NCBI GenBank assembly: GCA_945952415.1 | Contig: CAMFIF010000002.1 | Location: 1-64,000, forward strand | Source of the DNA: an uncultured Rhizobium sp. | Lineage (GTDB): Bacteria > Pseudomonadota > Alphaproteobacteria > Rhizobiales > Rhizobiaceae | Reading direction: 5' to 3' | Length of the DNA: 64,000 nt | In this document: positions 34,723 to 43,282 of the stretch, one piece after another | Position numbering within the stretch: position 1 is the first letter of the stretch | Layout of the letters: each line of letters starts with the position of its first letter | Made by a program: the position numbers and the translations under genes | Notes under the pieces: model-generated | Seen by the model: only the letters and a program-made list of their open reading frames with translations | The model's database searches: none | What the model was told of the DNA's origin: nothing

Positions 34723-37088
34723 AGAAACCCCGCAATACGGACCAGAACGCCGATGAATTCCTGACCCGCGCGGAGCGGCGTCAGCGCAGGGCTGCCGAGC
34801 CACGCGAAGCCGAGGGCATCGTCCACGGCGCGCTTCCGCCCAGGGATGTGCTGCTGCGCTTCATCGCCGACTATCCGGAACGGGCCTCGAAGCGCGAGAT
34901 CGCCAAGGCTTTCGGGCTCAAGGGCGAGGCGCGGGTGCAGCTGAAAGCGCTCCTCAAGGAGCTGGAAGAAGACGGGCTCGTGCAGAAGAGCAGGAAATCG
35001 CTGACGCGGCCCGGTGCTCTGCCGCCTGTGACCGTTCTTGACATTACCACCCGGGACAAGGATGGCGAATTGCTGGCGCGGCCGGCGGAATGGCCGGAGG
35101 ATGCGGGCGTTGCGCCCGCCGTCCTCATTCGCCAGTCCTCGCAGGACCGCTCGAAGGGCAAGAGCGCCGTCGGCGGCATCGGCGACCGGGTGCTGGCGAA
35201 GATCTTCCCGGCGAAGGATCGGGGCGGCCCGGCCTATACGGCCAGGATCATCAAGCTCATCGACCGGCACCGCAATGCGGTACTCGGCGTGCTCCGCGAA
35301 ACGCCCGGCGGCAGCGCCCGGCTGATGCCGATCCAGCGGCGCGGCGAGGAAATGCAGATCGAGGCCGACGGGCTCGGCGAGGCGAAGGACGGCGATCTCG
35401 TCGAGGTCGAGACCACGCGCTCAGGCCGGCTCGGCCTGCCGCGCGCCCGTGTTCTCTCGGTGATCGGTTCGGTCGCCTCGGAAAAGGCGATCTCCATGAT
35501 CGCCATCTATGCCCATGGCATTCCCCATATCTTCCCGCCATCGGTCCTGCGCGCCGCGGATGAGGCGGAGCGGGCCACGCTTGCCCATCGCGAAGACTGG
35601 CGCGACCTGCCGCTCGTCACCATCGATCCGGCAGATGCCAAGGATCATGACGATGCCGTCCATGCGGAGCCAGACCCCTCGCCCGACAATCCCGGCGGCA
35701 TGATCGTCACCGTCGCGATTGCCGATGTGTCCTGGTATGTGCGCCCCGGCTCGGAGCTTGACCGGGAGGCCCTGAAGCGTGGCAATTCGGTCTATTTCCC
35801 GGACAGGGTCGTGCCGATGCTGCCCGAGCGGATCTCCAACGATCTCTGCTCGCTGCGGGAAGGCGAGGACCGGCCAGCGCTTGCGGTGCGCATGGTGTTT
35901 TCCAAGAACGGTCGCAAGGCGAGCCATACGTTCCACCGGATCATGATGAAGAGCGCGGCCAAGCTCTCCTACCAGCAGGCGCAGGCCGCCATCGACGGCA
36001 AGCCGGACGACAAGACCGGGCCGCTGCTCGAGCCGATCCTGAAGCCGCTCTGGGAAGCCTACCGCATCATGACGCTCGGGCGGGAACGGCGCCAGCCGCT
36101 GGAACTCGACATGCCGGAGCGGAAGATCCTGCTGAAGCCCGATGGCACGGTGGACCGGGTCTTCGTGCCGCCACGGCTCGACAGCCACAAGCTGATCGAG
36201 GAGATGATGATCCAGGCGAATGTCGCGGCGGCGGAAACGCTGGAGCGCAAGGAACAGGCGCTGATCTACCGTGTCCACGATGCCCCCTCGCTTGCCAAGC
36301 AGGAGGTACTGCGCGAATTCCTGGCAACGCTTTCGATCCCCATGGCCAAGGGCGGAAGCGTCAGGGCCAATTCCTTCAACGGCATTCTGGCCAAGGCCGA
36401 GGGCACCGTGCACCAGACCATGGTCAACGAAATGGTGCTGCGCTCCCAGAGCCAGGCGGTCTACAGCCCCGACAATATCGGGCATTTCGGGCTGAACCTG
36501 ATGAAATATGCCCATTTCACCTCGCCGATCCGTCGCTATGCCGACCTGATCGTGCACCGGGCGCTGGTGGGCGCACTGCATCTCGGACCCGGTGCGCTGA
36601 CGCCGGACGAAGAGCGGCAGCTCGATGACATCGCCGCGGAAATCTCCACCTTCGAGCGCCGGGCGATGGCGGCCGAGCGCGAGACGGTGGATCGGCTGAT
36701 CGCCCATCATCTGGCCGAGCGCATCAACCAGGAATTCAGGGCCCGGGTCTCCGGCGTAACCAAGGCGGGACTATTTGTCACGCTGCCGGACTATGGCGCA
36801 GACGGGTTCATCCCCATATCTACGCTGGGAACCGATTATTTCATCTATGACGAAGCCCATCAGGCGCTGTCCGGCGAAAAGACCGGGCTCGGCTACCGGC
36901 TGGGCGACGATGTGGATGTTCGGCTTGTCGAGGCGGTCCCGCTTGCGGGTGCGCTGCGCTTCGAAATGCTCAGCGAGGGCCGCAAGATGCCAACAGCCAC
37001 TCGTTCGTTCCACAAGGCATCGCGTGCGCGCGACCGCAGCCGGGGCGCCAAGAAGCCGGGAACCCGGCCACCCCGCGGCCGCCGTTGA
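34719..37088 (+). CDS. rnr: Ribonuclease R
   Basis: RNase R is a processive 3'-to-5' exonuclease able to digest structured RNA. The start is GTG at 34719, within GTGA shared with the topA stop, so translation is probably coupled. A helix-turn-helix N-terminus (about 45-100) is followed by cold-shock domains. The RNB catalytic domain has TIDPADAKDHDDAVH holding the metal-binding aspartates. Later motifs are RANSFNGIL and YAHFTSPIRRYADLIVHR. A C-terminal S1 domain and a basic tail (KASRARDRSRGAKK) finish its 789 residues. Confidence 0.96.
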   Translation: MKKPRNTDQNADEFLTRAERRQRRAAEPREAEGIVHGALPPRDVLLRFIADYPERASKREIAKAFGLKGEARVQLKALLKELEEDGLVQKSRKSLTRPGALPPVTVLDITTRDKDGELLARPAEWPEDAGVAPAVLIRQSSQDRSKGKSAVGGIGDRVLAKIFPAKDRGGPAYTARIIKLIDRHRNAVLGVLRETPGGSARLMPIQRRGEEMQIEADGLGEAKDGDLVEVETTRSGRLGLPRARVLSVIGSVASEKAISMIAIYAHGIPHIFPPSVLRAADEAERATLAHREDWRDLPLVTIDPADAKDHDDAVHAEPDPSPDNPGGMIVTVAIADVSWYVRPGSELDREALKRGNSVYFPDRVVPMLPERISNDLCSLREGEDRPALAVRMVFSKNGRKASHTFHRIMMKSAAKLSYQQAQAAIDGKPDDKTGPLLEPILKPLWEAYRIMTLGRERRQPLELDMPERKILLKPDGTVDRVFVPPRLDSHKLIEEMMIQANVAAAETLERKEQALIYRVHDAPSLAKQEVLREFLATLSIPMAKGGSVRANSFNGILAKAEGTVHQTMVNEMVLRSQSQAVYSPDNIGHFGLNLMKYAHFTSPIRRYADLIVHRALVGALHLGPGALTPDEERQLDDIAAEISTFERRAMAAERETVDRLIAHHLAERINQEFRARVSGVTKAGLFVTLPDYGADGFIPISTLGTDYFIYDEAHQALSGEKTGLGYRLGDDVDVRLVEAVPLAGALRFEMLSEGRKMPTATRSFHKASRARDRSRGAKKPGTRPPRGRR

Positions 37089-37111
37089 ACCTTGCCAACA
37101 GGAGTAGTGCC

Positions 37112-37567
37112 ATGCAGCCCGACGACGTCGCCGAAACGATCCGCTTCGGAGGAGCCCCCGAAACCGAACGGCCGCTGAACCGCTCCATGACTCGCGGCTT
37201 CCTGAACCGTTGCCCGGCCTGCGGCAGCGGCAAGCTCTTCCGCAGCTATCTGAAGCCCGTGGACCACTGCGCCGCCTGCCATGAAGACTACACCCACCAG
37301 CGCGCGGACGACCTGCCGCCCTATCTGGTCATCTTCATCGTCGGCCACGTGGCCCTCGGCGGCTTCATGATGACGGACATGGTCTTTACGGAATGGTCGA
37401 GCTGGTTCCACCTGGCGATCTGGATCCCGATCACCCTCATTCTGTCGCTGCTGCTTCTCCAGCCGATCAAGGGTGCGGTCATCGGCCTGCAATGGGCGCT
37501 CCGCATGCATGGTTTCGGCGGCAAGGGCAATGAGCCGGACCACGGCCACCAGCAGGACTACAGCTGA
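37112..37567 (+). CDS. DUF983 family membrane protein
   Basis: A 151-residue protein with an N-terminal zinc-ribbon-like pair (CPACGSGKLF and CAACHEDY), a DDLPPYLVIFIVGHVALGG segment and two membrane helices. This is the DUF983 pattern, for which no reaction is known. The ATG at 37112 has GGAG 7 nt upstream and is preferred to a TTG at 37085 overlapping rnr. It lies in a plus-strand run with rnr and the NUDIX gene. Confidence 0.88.
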   Translation: MQPDDVAETIRFGGAPETERPLNRSMTRGFLNRCPACGSGKLFRSYLKPVDHCAACHEDYTHQRADDLPPYLVIFIVGHVALGGFMMTDMVFTEWSSWFHLAIWIPITLILSLLLLQPIKGAVIGLQWALRMHGFGGKGNEPDHGHQQDYS

Positions 37568-37597
37568 CGAAGCCCAGGGATGACAGGAGGCGGCGAC

Positions 37598-38284
37598 ATG
37601 GGCGATCAGGGGGATGGAACGGCGAACAAGCCGGAAAAGCGCAAAGCCCTGCGTCCGCGCGATGCAGCGACCCTCATCCTCATCGACCGGTCCGGGCCCC
37701 AATGGCGCGTGCTCATGGGCAAGCGCCATGCCCGCCATGTCTTCATGCCGGATCTCTACGTCTTTCCGGGCGGACGCCGGGATGCGCGTGACCATGCCCT
37801 GCCCTTTGCGGCGGACATGCATCCTCAAGTGATGGAAAAGCTTCTGAGCGAAAGCGGCGGACGGCGCGGCACCGCGGCCATGCGGGCGCTGGCGCTGGCC
37901 GCCATTCGCGAGCTTCACGAGGAAACCGGCCTTGCCATTGGCGAGGCCCGCGACGGCTTCCTTGCGGCCCGTCTGGACGGTCTGCGCTACGTGGCCCGGG
38001 CGATCACGCCGCCCGGTCTCGTGCGGCGCTTCGATACCCGTTTCTTCTCCGCCTTTGCCGACGAGGCGGGGATCGATGCCGGCGCCATACGCGATTCGCA
38101 TGAATTGCACGACCTGCGCTGGGTCGATCTTCGGGTCAATACGGATATACCCATGCCGGAAATTACACGGTCGATCCTTGATGAGCTGCGTAATCTCATG
38201 GATAACAATCCCGGACTACCGTATGGATTGCCCGTTCCGTTTTACTTCGGCAAGCGGAACGCTATGGTGCGGGCAACCTTCTAA
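37598..38284 (+). CDS. NUDIX hydrolase
   Basis: Hydrolyses a nucleoside diphosphate linked to an unknown group. The NUDIX box is imperfect in its first glycine part but clear at AIRELHEETGL (RExxEExG). The opening part, LRPRDAATLILIDRSG, and DLYVFPGGRRDARDH mark the fold. The chosen ATG at 37598 has AGGAGG 7 nt upstream; an in-frame ATG six codons earlier is less likely. It gives 228 residues, longer than minimal NUDIX proteins, with a roughly 60-residue insert between the PGG and RE motifs. Confidence 0.88.
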   Translation: MGDQGDGTANKPEKRKALRPRDAATLILIDRSGPQWRVLMGKRHARHVFMPDLYVFPGGRRDARDHALPFAADMHPQVMEKLLSESGGRRGTAAMRALALAAIRELHEETGLAIGEARDGFLAARLDGLRYVARAITPPGLVRRFDTRFFSAFADEAGIDAGAIRDSHELHDLRWVDLRVNTDIPMPEITRSILDELRNLMDNNPGLPYGLPVPFYFGKRNAMVRATF

Positions 38285-38294
38285 GGATTGATGC

Positions 38295-39479
38295 ATGACG
38301 GAACCGATGCGCGGGTCGACAGATCCCGCTGAAGAGATTCACTGGCCTTCGCTGATCGCGGCTATTTCCTCGATTTCGGCTGTTGGCATTGCAATCGGGC
38401 TCGGGCTTCCACTGCTCAGCATCATTCTGGAAAAACGCGGCATTTCCTCGACGCTGATCGGGCTGAACTCCGCCATGGCCGGCATTGCCGCCATGGTGGC
38501 AGCGCCCCTTACGACGCGTGCGGCCCATCGCTTCGGCGTGGCGCGCACCATGATCTTCTCGGTGATTCTCTCCGCCGTCAGCGCCCTCGGCTTCTATTTC
38601 GCCGAGCCCTTCTGGACCTGGTTCCCGCTGCGCGTGGTCTTCCATGGGGCGACGACCGCGCTCTTCATTCTCTCGGAATTCTGGATCAATGTCGCCTCCC
38701 CGCCCCATCGGAGGGGGCTGGTGCTCGGCATTTATGCGACCGTGCTCTCGCTGGGCTTCGGCGCGGGATCGGCGATCTTTTCGGTGCTCGGCAGTGTCGG
38801 CGTCATGCCTTTCCTTGTGGGGGCGGCGGCCATTTTGCTGGCGGCCATTCCGATCTATCTCGCCCGCCACGAAAGCCCGGTGCTCAACGAAGGGCCGGAA
38901 ATGAACTTCTGGCGCTACATCTTCATCGTGCCGACGGCCACGGCTGCCGTCTTTATTTTCGGCGCGGTGGAAGCGGGAGGTCTGTCCATGTTCCCGGTCT
39001 ATGCGACGCGGGCGGGCTTTACCGAATCGCAGGCCGGAAATCTCCTCACCGTGATGGCCGTCGGCAACGTGCTCTTCCAAATCCCCATCGGCATGCTTTC
39101 GGACCGTGTGCGGGACCGGCGCATGCTGCTGACCCTGATGGCGCTGGTCGGCCTTGCCGGGGCCCTGCTGATGCCGCGCTTCCTCGATGACTGGCGGCTG
39201 CTCTCGGTCATTCTTCTCTTCTGGGGCGGCAGCATTGCCGGTCTTTACACCGTGGGCCTTTCCCATCTCGGCTCGCAACTGCAGGGAGCGGACCTGGCAT
39301 CCGCCAATGCGGCCTTCGTCTTCTGCTATGCCGTGGGCACGGTCGCCGGACCGCAGGTCATCGGAACGGCAATCGATGCCACGGGCAATGACGGCTTCGC
39401 CTGGGCGATCGCCCTTTTCTTCGGGGTCTATGTGCTGTTTACCGGCGTAAGACTCGCCTTCAAGCCAAATCGGGCTTGA
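38295..39479 (+). CDS. MFS transporter
   Basis: A 394-residue transporter with about twelve membrane helices. The motif-A-like loops are [24 protein letters not shown], after helix 2, and [18 protein letters not shown] in the second half. The first half ends near residue 185 with a cytoplasmic loop ([13 protein letters not shown]). The pattern fits the YcaD/UMF-like group of efflux-type MFS proteins, but no substrate can be assigned. It is 10 nt downstream of the NUDIX gene. The rpmG promoter overlaps its end. Confidence 0.88.
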   Translation: MTEPMRGSTDPAEEIHWPSLIAAISSISAVGIAIGLGLPLLSIILEKRGISSTLIGLNSAMAGIAAMVAAPLTTRAAHRFGVARTMIFSVILSAVSALGFYFAEPFWTWFPLRVVFHGATTALFILSEFWINVASPPHRRGLVLGIYATVLSLGFGAGSAIFSVLGSVGVMPFLVGAAAILLAAIPIYLARHESPVLNEGPEMNFWRYIFIVPTATAAVFIFGAVEAGGLSMFPVYATRAGFTESQAGNLLTVMAVGNVLFQIPIGMLSDRVRDRRMLLTLMALVGLAGALLMPRFLDDWRLLSVILLFWGGSIAGLYTVGLSHLGSQLQGADLASANAAFVFCYAVGTVAGPQVIGTAIDATGNDGFAWAIALFFGVYVLFTGVRLAFKPNRA

Positions 39480-39503
39480 CTTTTCGGGCGCGATTTGTAG
39501 TTT
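39475..39503 (+). promoter_or_regulatory. rpmG promoter
   Basis: CTTGAC (39475-39480), 17 nt, TAGTTT (39498-39503). The -35 matches the alphaproteobacterial consensus exactly. It overlaps the last codons of the MFS gene, so rpmG can be expressed on its own. The leader is about 65 nt. Confidence 0.6.
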
Positions 39504-39574
39504 CGCGCCAAGTTTTGCCGCGGGCTTTTATCCGATCGTCCACGGCTTCCTATTTTTGTAAAGGCAGGACGACC

Positions 39575-39742
39575 ATGGCAAAGGCCACCACCATCAAGAT
39601 CAAGCTGCTGTCGACCGCGGACACGGGCTTCTTCTACGTCACCACCAAGAACAGCCGTACGATGACCGAAAAGATGACCAAGACCAAGTATGACCCGGTC
39701 GTCAAGAAGCACGTCGAATTCAAGGAAACCAAGATCAAGTAA
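39575..39742 (+). CDS. rpmG: 50S ribosomal protein L33
   Basis: A 55-residue basic protein of the large subunit, [20 protein letters not shown] then [10 protein letters not shown]. It has the zinc-free form of L33: no CxxC pairs are present. The ATG at 39575 is family-typical, and the upstream frame is non-coding. It has its own promoter and terminator. No L28 gene is adjacent. Confidence 0.97.
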   Translation: MAKATTIKIKLLSTADTGFFYVTTKNSRTMTEKMTKTKYDPVVKKHVEFKETKIK

Positions 39743-39763
39743 TTGATCGGTTTCTGAAAAGAG

Positions 39764-39786
39764 AGCGCCCTCCGGGCGCTTTTTTT
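39764..39786 (+). terminator. Terminator of rpmG
   Basis: AGCGCCC-TCC-GGGCGCT (39764-39780) is followed by TTTTTT, 21 nt past the rpmG stop. Confidence 0.92.
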
Positions 39787-39886
39787 ATGCCCGCCAGTCA
39801 GCGCACCAGATATTCGCCATGGCTCGCCTCACGCTCTGTGGTCAGGAATTTATGCCCCACGGGCAACCGGGAAAGACAAGGACAGG

Positions 39887-39932
39887 TCTGAAACAACAAA
39901 CGCCGCGCTCCGGAATACGGAGACGCGGCGTT
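39887..39932 (-). terminator. Terminator of the candidate small RNA
   Basis: A 14-bp stem with one bulged base (arms 39924-39932 plus 39918-39922, and 39899-39907 plus 39908-39912), followed on the minus strand by the U-rich TGTTGTTTC. It points away from pleD and toward rpmG, so it does not belong to rpmG. Confidence 0.7.
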
Positions 39933-40075
39933 CGAATTGGGGGCCGACCAGCTTGCATGCGGCACGAGGAACCGCTGTTATAGCTTGCCAGTCGGCCGAC
40001 CCCACGATTCAGGAGATGCGGCGGACCTGAGCATCATGGGGTAGCACTTAAACCCGAGGGTTTGTGTCGAGTTGG
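39890..40075 (-). ncRNA. Candidate structured small RNA between rpmG and pleD
   Basis: Read on the minus strand, this gene-free interval folds into three successive hairpins. The 5' one pairs CCCCAUGAU..UCAGG with CCUGA.AUCGUGGGG (40041-40000). The middle one pairs GUCGGCC-type arms (39991-39997 and 39940-39946, with outer G:C pairs and an inner GCGG/CCGC). The 3' one is a terminator, AACGCCGCG-CUCCG / CGGAG-CGCGGCGUU, followed by UGUUGUUUC. Both flanking genes are otherwise accounted for. The 5' end is uncertain, between about 40070 and 40095; a weak TTGATT lies at 40102-40107. It may correspond to a known rhizobial alpha-r sRNA family, which I cannot confirm. Confidence 0.6.
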
Positions 40076-40342
40076 GATTAGGTTGCCCGATTTTGAATGA
40101 AAATCAACCATTTCTTAACGGGAGAGCAAATTTCGTTGTGTATATGGTTAAATTCAGATATGAAACATGCGAAGTAAATATAGTTTTATCAAATAATTCG
40201 ATTTTTTAAACGTTTTTAGTTGGGCAAAAGCCCGGGATGGGGGCGAAAGCAAAAATGCGAATGGGCTTGGGGAGGACAACTTCCCCAAGGTGAGCTTCTT
40301 GCGAAAAGGAATCACTTCCCTTCCGCAAGGTTAGACGGCACG
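40076..40342. other. AT-rich gene-free stretch before pleD's 3' end
   Basis: About 270 nt. The 40080-40220 part is markedly AT-rich and may hold the promoter of the minus-strand small RNA. I see no gene or repeat. TTAA words occur but not at the 7-nt CtrA spacing. Confidence 0.4.
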
Positions 40343-40376
40343 CAAAAAGGGAAAACCGCGACAGCTCAGGCCGCGG
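40343..40376 (-). terminator. Probable terminator of divK-pleD
   Basis: CCGCG / CGCGG arms (40372-40376 and 40356-40360) enclose the pleD stop codon. On the minus strand TTTTCCCTTTTT follows. Confidence 0.5.
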
Positions 40377-41721
40377 CGGCCACTACCCGGTTTCGGCCAT
40401 TATGCTTGGCCGTGTAGAGCGCCTGGTCGGCCTGTTTCAGCAACTGCTCCGGCGTTTCCGCACCTGCAAGGTTGGACGCAATGCCCATGGATGCCGTCAG
40501 CGTGATGGCTGGCTGGCCGGCACCGAGCGAGAATGGCCGGTCCTCGATGGTGGCCCGCAGGCGCTCGGCGATATCCTTGGCCATATCCGGCATGACGACG
40601 ACGAATTCCTCGCCGCCAAAGCGGCAGGCGAGATCGGCACCCCGGACGCTTGCGCGGATGCGGGCAGCAAACTCCTTCAGGACTTCGTCACCGGCATCAT
40701 GGCCGTAGGTATCGTTGACGCTCTTGAAGCGATCGATATCGGTCATGCAGACGGAAAGCGGCCGGCCGCGGGCGGCGGCGCGGTTGAAGAGATGCTTGAG
40801 GTGATTGTCGAGATAGCGGCGGTTGTTGAGGCCGGTCAGCGGATCGGTAACCGCCATTTCGAAGCTCTGCTTCATGCTGTTGCGCAGCCGGTCCGCATAG
40901 CGCTTGCGGCGGATCTGGGTGACGGCGCGCGCCACGAGTTCGTTCGGATCGAGCGGCCGAACGATATAGTCGTTCACGCCGAGGTCGAGCGCCCGGATGA
41001 TCAGGTCCTCTTCGCCCTGCTCGGTGATGAGCAGGAGCGGAATGAAGCGGGTGCGCTCCAGCGAGCGCAACTGTGAGCAGAGCCTGAGCGGATCGTAGCC
41101 ATCCAGATTGCCATTGACGATGACGAGATCGAAGGGGCTTTCGGCGGCCTCGAAGACCGCGGCCTGCGGATCGGACATGGAAACCACATCGGCCACGGGT
41201 TTCAGTGCCTTGATCATTCGCTCCTGCGAGCTTGCGCGGGGATCGACGAGGAGAATCTGGGCGGCTTCCTCCACCCTGCCCTCGCCAAGGCGGGTGGCAT
41301 CGGCAATCGGGTGTTCCGCGCCGGCGCGGACGCGCAGCTCGTCGCTCAGCGTTTTCAGCCGCAGCAGGCTCTTCACCCGTGATACGAGCTGGAGATCGTT
41401 GACAGGTTTCGTCAGGAAATCATCCGCGCCCGCCTTCAGGCCGCGGACGCGATCCGAAGGCTGGTCGAGCGCCGTCACCATGACGACGGGAATATGGGTG
41501 GTGCGCGGATTGGCCTTCAGCCGCTCGCACACTTCGAATCCATCCATGCCCGGCATCATGATGTCGAGCAGGATAAGATCCACCTGCGTACGGTCGCAGA
41601 TGGAGAGAGCCTGAAATCCGTCCCCGGCGGTCAGTACCTCGAAATATTCAGCGATCAATCTCGCTTCGAGCACTTTGACGTTGGCCGGAATATCATCAAC
41701 GACAAGGATACGCGCAGTCAT
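40366..41721 (-). CDS. pleD: Response regulator / diguanylate cyclase PleD
   Basis: PleD makes cyclic di-GMP and drives the swarmer-to-stalked type transition in alphaproteobacteria. In its 451 residues, the first receiver domain has phospho-acceptor D53 (LILLDIMMPGMDG) with the upstream acidic pair VVDD. A second, adaptor receiver (about 150-270) follows. The GGDEF domain has the active-site form GGEEF in CRFGGEEFVVVMPD. A product-inhibition I-site RGAD stands just before it. It starts 15 nt after divK, and the two partners are surely cotranscribed. Confidence 0.96.
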   Translation of the reverse strand: MTARILVVDDIPANVKVLEARLIAEYFEVLTAGDGFQALSICDRTQVDLILLDIMMPGMDGFEVCERLKANPRTTHIPVVMVTALDQPSDRVRGLKAGADDFLTKPVNDLQLVSRVKSLLRLKTLSDELRVRAGAEHPIADATRLGEGRVEEAAQILLVDPRASSQERMIKALKPVADVVSMSDPQAAVFEAAESPFDLVIVNGNLDGYDPLRLCSQLRSLERTRFIPLLLITEQGEEDLIIRALDLGVNDYIVRPLDPNELVARAVTQIRRKRYADRLRNSMKQSFEMAVTDPLTGLNNRRYLDNHLKHLFNRAAARGRPLSVCMTDIDRFKSVNDTYGHDAGDEVLKEFAARIRASVRGADLACRFGGEEFVVVMPDMAKDIAERLRATIEDRPFSLGAGQPAITLTASMGIASNLAGAETPEQLLKQADQALYTAKHNGRNRVVAAAA

Positions 41722-41736
41722 GCAGTTTTTCCTGTC

Positions 41737-42108
41737 TCAAGCATCACCAAGGTAGGTTTTGATGGTTTCAATGAACTTTGGCACCGAAATGGGCTTCGAG
41801 ACATAGGCCTCGCAGCCCCCTTGCCTAATGCGTTCCTCGTCGCCCTTCATGGCGAACGCTGTAACGGCAATGACGGGGATAATGTGGAGCTCCGGATCTT
41901 CCTTCAGCCACTTGGTTACATCGAGCCCCGATACTTCGGGAAGCTGGATGTCCATGAGGATCAGGTCCGGCTTGTGCTTGCGGGCAAGATCGAGCGCTTC
42001 CAGGCCGTTGCGGGTCTGGATCGTGGTATAACCGGAGGCTTCGATGAGGTCGCGAAAGAGCTTCATATTCAGCTCATTGTCCTCTACAATCATCACCTGC
42101 TTCGGCAT
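41737..42108 (-). CDS. divK: Single-domain response regulator DivK
   Basis: DivK is phosphorylated by DivJ/PleC-type kinases and controls CtrA activity through the cell cycle. The start [20 protein letters not shown] (42108) gives 123 residues, the family size; an upstream ATG at 42150 adds an unrelated stretch. The phospho-acceptor is D53 in [13 protein letters not shown], with the acidic ED pair at residues 9-10, the [11 protein letters not shown] segment and K in VSKPIS. It is divergent from the DUF3572 gene. Confidence 0.96.
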   Translation of the reverse strand: MPKQVMIVEDNELNMKLFRDLIEASGYTTIQTRNGLEALDLARKHKPDLILMDIQLPEVSGLDVTKWLKEDPELHIIPVIAVTAFAMKGDEERIRQGGCEAYVSKPISVPKFIETIKTYLGDA

Positions 42109-42233
42109 CGTCTCGGCTGTCCTCATCTTGGGCATTTCCAGGGCATGCATGCACCGGCTCGCGGTGCGCGCACGACTTCCCCATGGGAACGCTAGTCCGA
42201 TTTAGTTTAGAAATAGGTAATCGTTTTCGAAAA

Positions 42234-42533
42234 ATGCAGCGCGGTCTCAAAATAGACAGGGTCGATCCTTCGGAGCTTGCGGTCTCCGTGCTCCAGTGGC
42301 TGGCTGAAGAACCGGACATGTTGTCCCGTTTTCTGGCACTTTCCGGGCTCGGGCCGCATGACCTGCGCTCGGCCATGGCCGATTCGGGCTTTCATGCGGG
42401 ACTTCTCGATTTCATCATGCAGCATGAGCCGACGCTGATCGCCTTTTCGGAAAAGAGCGGCTACAGCCCCGAACAGATTGCGGATGCCTGGAACCGGATT
42501 TCCGGGCCCGGGCTGGATTCTGGACAATACTGA
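42234..42533 (+). CDS. DUF3572 family protein
   Basis: A 99-residue helical protein typical of alphaproteobacteria. The signature is LQWLAEEPDMLSRFLALSGL followed by GPHDLRSAMADSGFHAGLLDF and IMQHEPTLIAF. The start at 42234 gives the usual length; an in-frame ATG at 42183 adds 17 residues and lacks a better ribosome-binding site. The stop overlaps the next gene (TGATG). Function is unknown. Confidence 0.85.
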   Translation: MQRGLKIDRVDPSELAVSVLQWLAEEPDMLSRFLALSGLGPHDLRSAMADSGFHAGLLDFIMQHEPTLIAFSEKSGYSPEQIADAWNRISGPGLDSGQY

Positions 42534-43183
42534 TGATCGATTTTCCCTCGCTTGGCCATGTGCGCCTCACCGACAGGCCGCTCGTCGTCTGCGATGTCGA
42601 TGACGTCGTGCTCGAATTCCTGAAGCCGTTCGAAGCCTATCTGGAAGCACGGGGCAGCAAGCTTTTGCACCGCAGCTACCGGCTTCACGGCAACATCATT
42701 TCGCTGGAAACGGAGGCGGCGCTGGAAGACAGCGTGGTGAGCGGCCTGATCGAATCCTTCTTCGACGACCAGGAGCGCTGGCAGACCCCCTTTGCCGAGG
42801 CGGTGGATACGCTGCAGGCGCTGGCCGGCGAGGCGGATGTGGTGTTCCTGACGGCCATGCCGCCGCGCTTTGCCGAAGCACGCCGGCGGCTGCTGGACCA
42901 GTTGCACCTGGGTTTTCCCATGATTGCGACCGAGAGCCCGAAAGGGCCCGTGGTCAAGGCGCTGCACGAGGAACGCCCCCTGCCCCTCGGCTTCATCGAC
43001 GACATGGCCCATAATCTCCATTCCGTCGGCGACCATGTCAGCTCCTGCCTGCTCATTCACATGATGCCTGACAGCGTCATTCACCGCATGGCACCCAAGC
43101 CCGCCGACCATGTGGTGCGGGCCGAGGACTGGCCGCATGCGGGAGAGCTGCTGCGCCGGCATTTCGGATCCGGGGCGCGCTAA
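42533..43183 (+). CDS. HAD-like phosphohydrolase
   Basis: A 216-residue protein. Motif I of the HAD superfamily appears as VVCDVDDVVLEF, with two aspartates at the strand end, and a motif-II-like VVFLTAM (Thr) follows. The acidic motif III/IV pair is GFIDDMAHN. This gives a soluble phosphatase of unknown substrate. It is coupled by a 1-nt overlap to the DUF3572 gene and is 99 nt upstream of dinB. Confidence 0.78.
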   Translation: MIDFPSLGHVRLTDRPLVVCDVDDVVLEFLKPFEAYLEARGSKLLHRSYRLHGNIISLETEAALEDSVVSGLIESFFDDQERWQTPFAEAVDTLQALAGEADVVFLTAMPPRFAEARRRLLDQLHLGFPMIATESPKGPVVKALHEERPLPLGFIDDMAHNLHSVGDHVSSCLLIHMMPDSVIHRMAPKPADHVVRAEDWPHAGELLRRHFGSGAR

Positions 43184-43261
43184 GGCTTCCCACAGTGGAT
43201 CACGGCTCCCACCCTGCCCGGCCATATTGCCGGAACGGCCGGCTTTGGCTATCGTGCCCGT

Positions 43262-43276
43262 GTTCAACTTATGTTC
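43262..43276 (+). promoter_or_regulatory. LexA (SOS) box upstream of dinB
   Basis: GTTCAACTTATGTTC is a perfect GTTC-N7-GTTC, the LexA operator of alphaproteobacteria. A TTGGCT (43245-43250) at 17 nt from CTTATG (43268-43273) could be the repressed promoter. The box contains the first in-frame ATG (43271), so translation must begin further down. Confidence 0.8.
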
Positions 43277-43282
43277 CGGGCC

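Noticed and set aside
39924..40003. A tRNA- or tmRNA-like element, suggested by GTTCGAAT and a following GACCA
   Set aside because: The bases flanking the T-loop-like word do not form a T stem, and no acceptor, D or anticodon arms fit. The interval is better explained as a minus-strand hairpin RNA.
43271..43282. Start of dinB at the first in-frame ATG
   Set aside because: This ATG is inside the LexA operator, so the transcript should begin after it.
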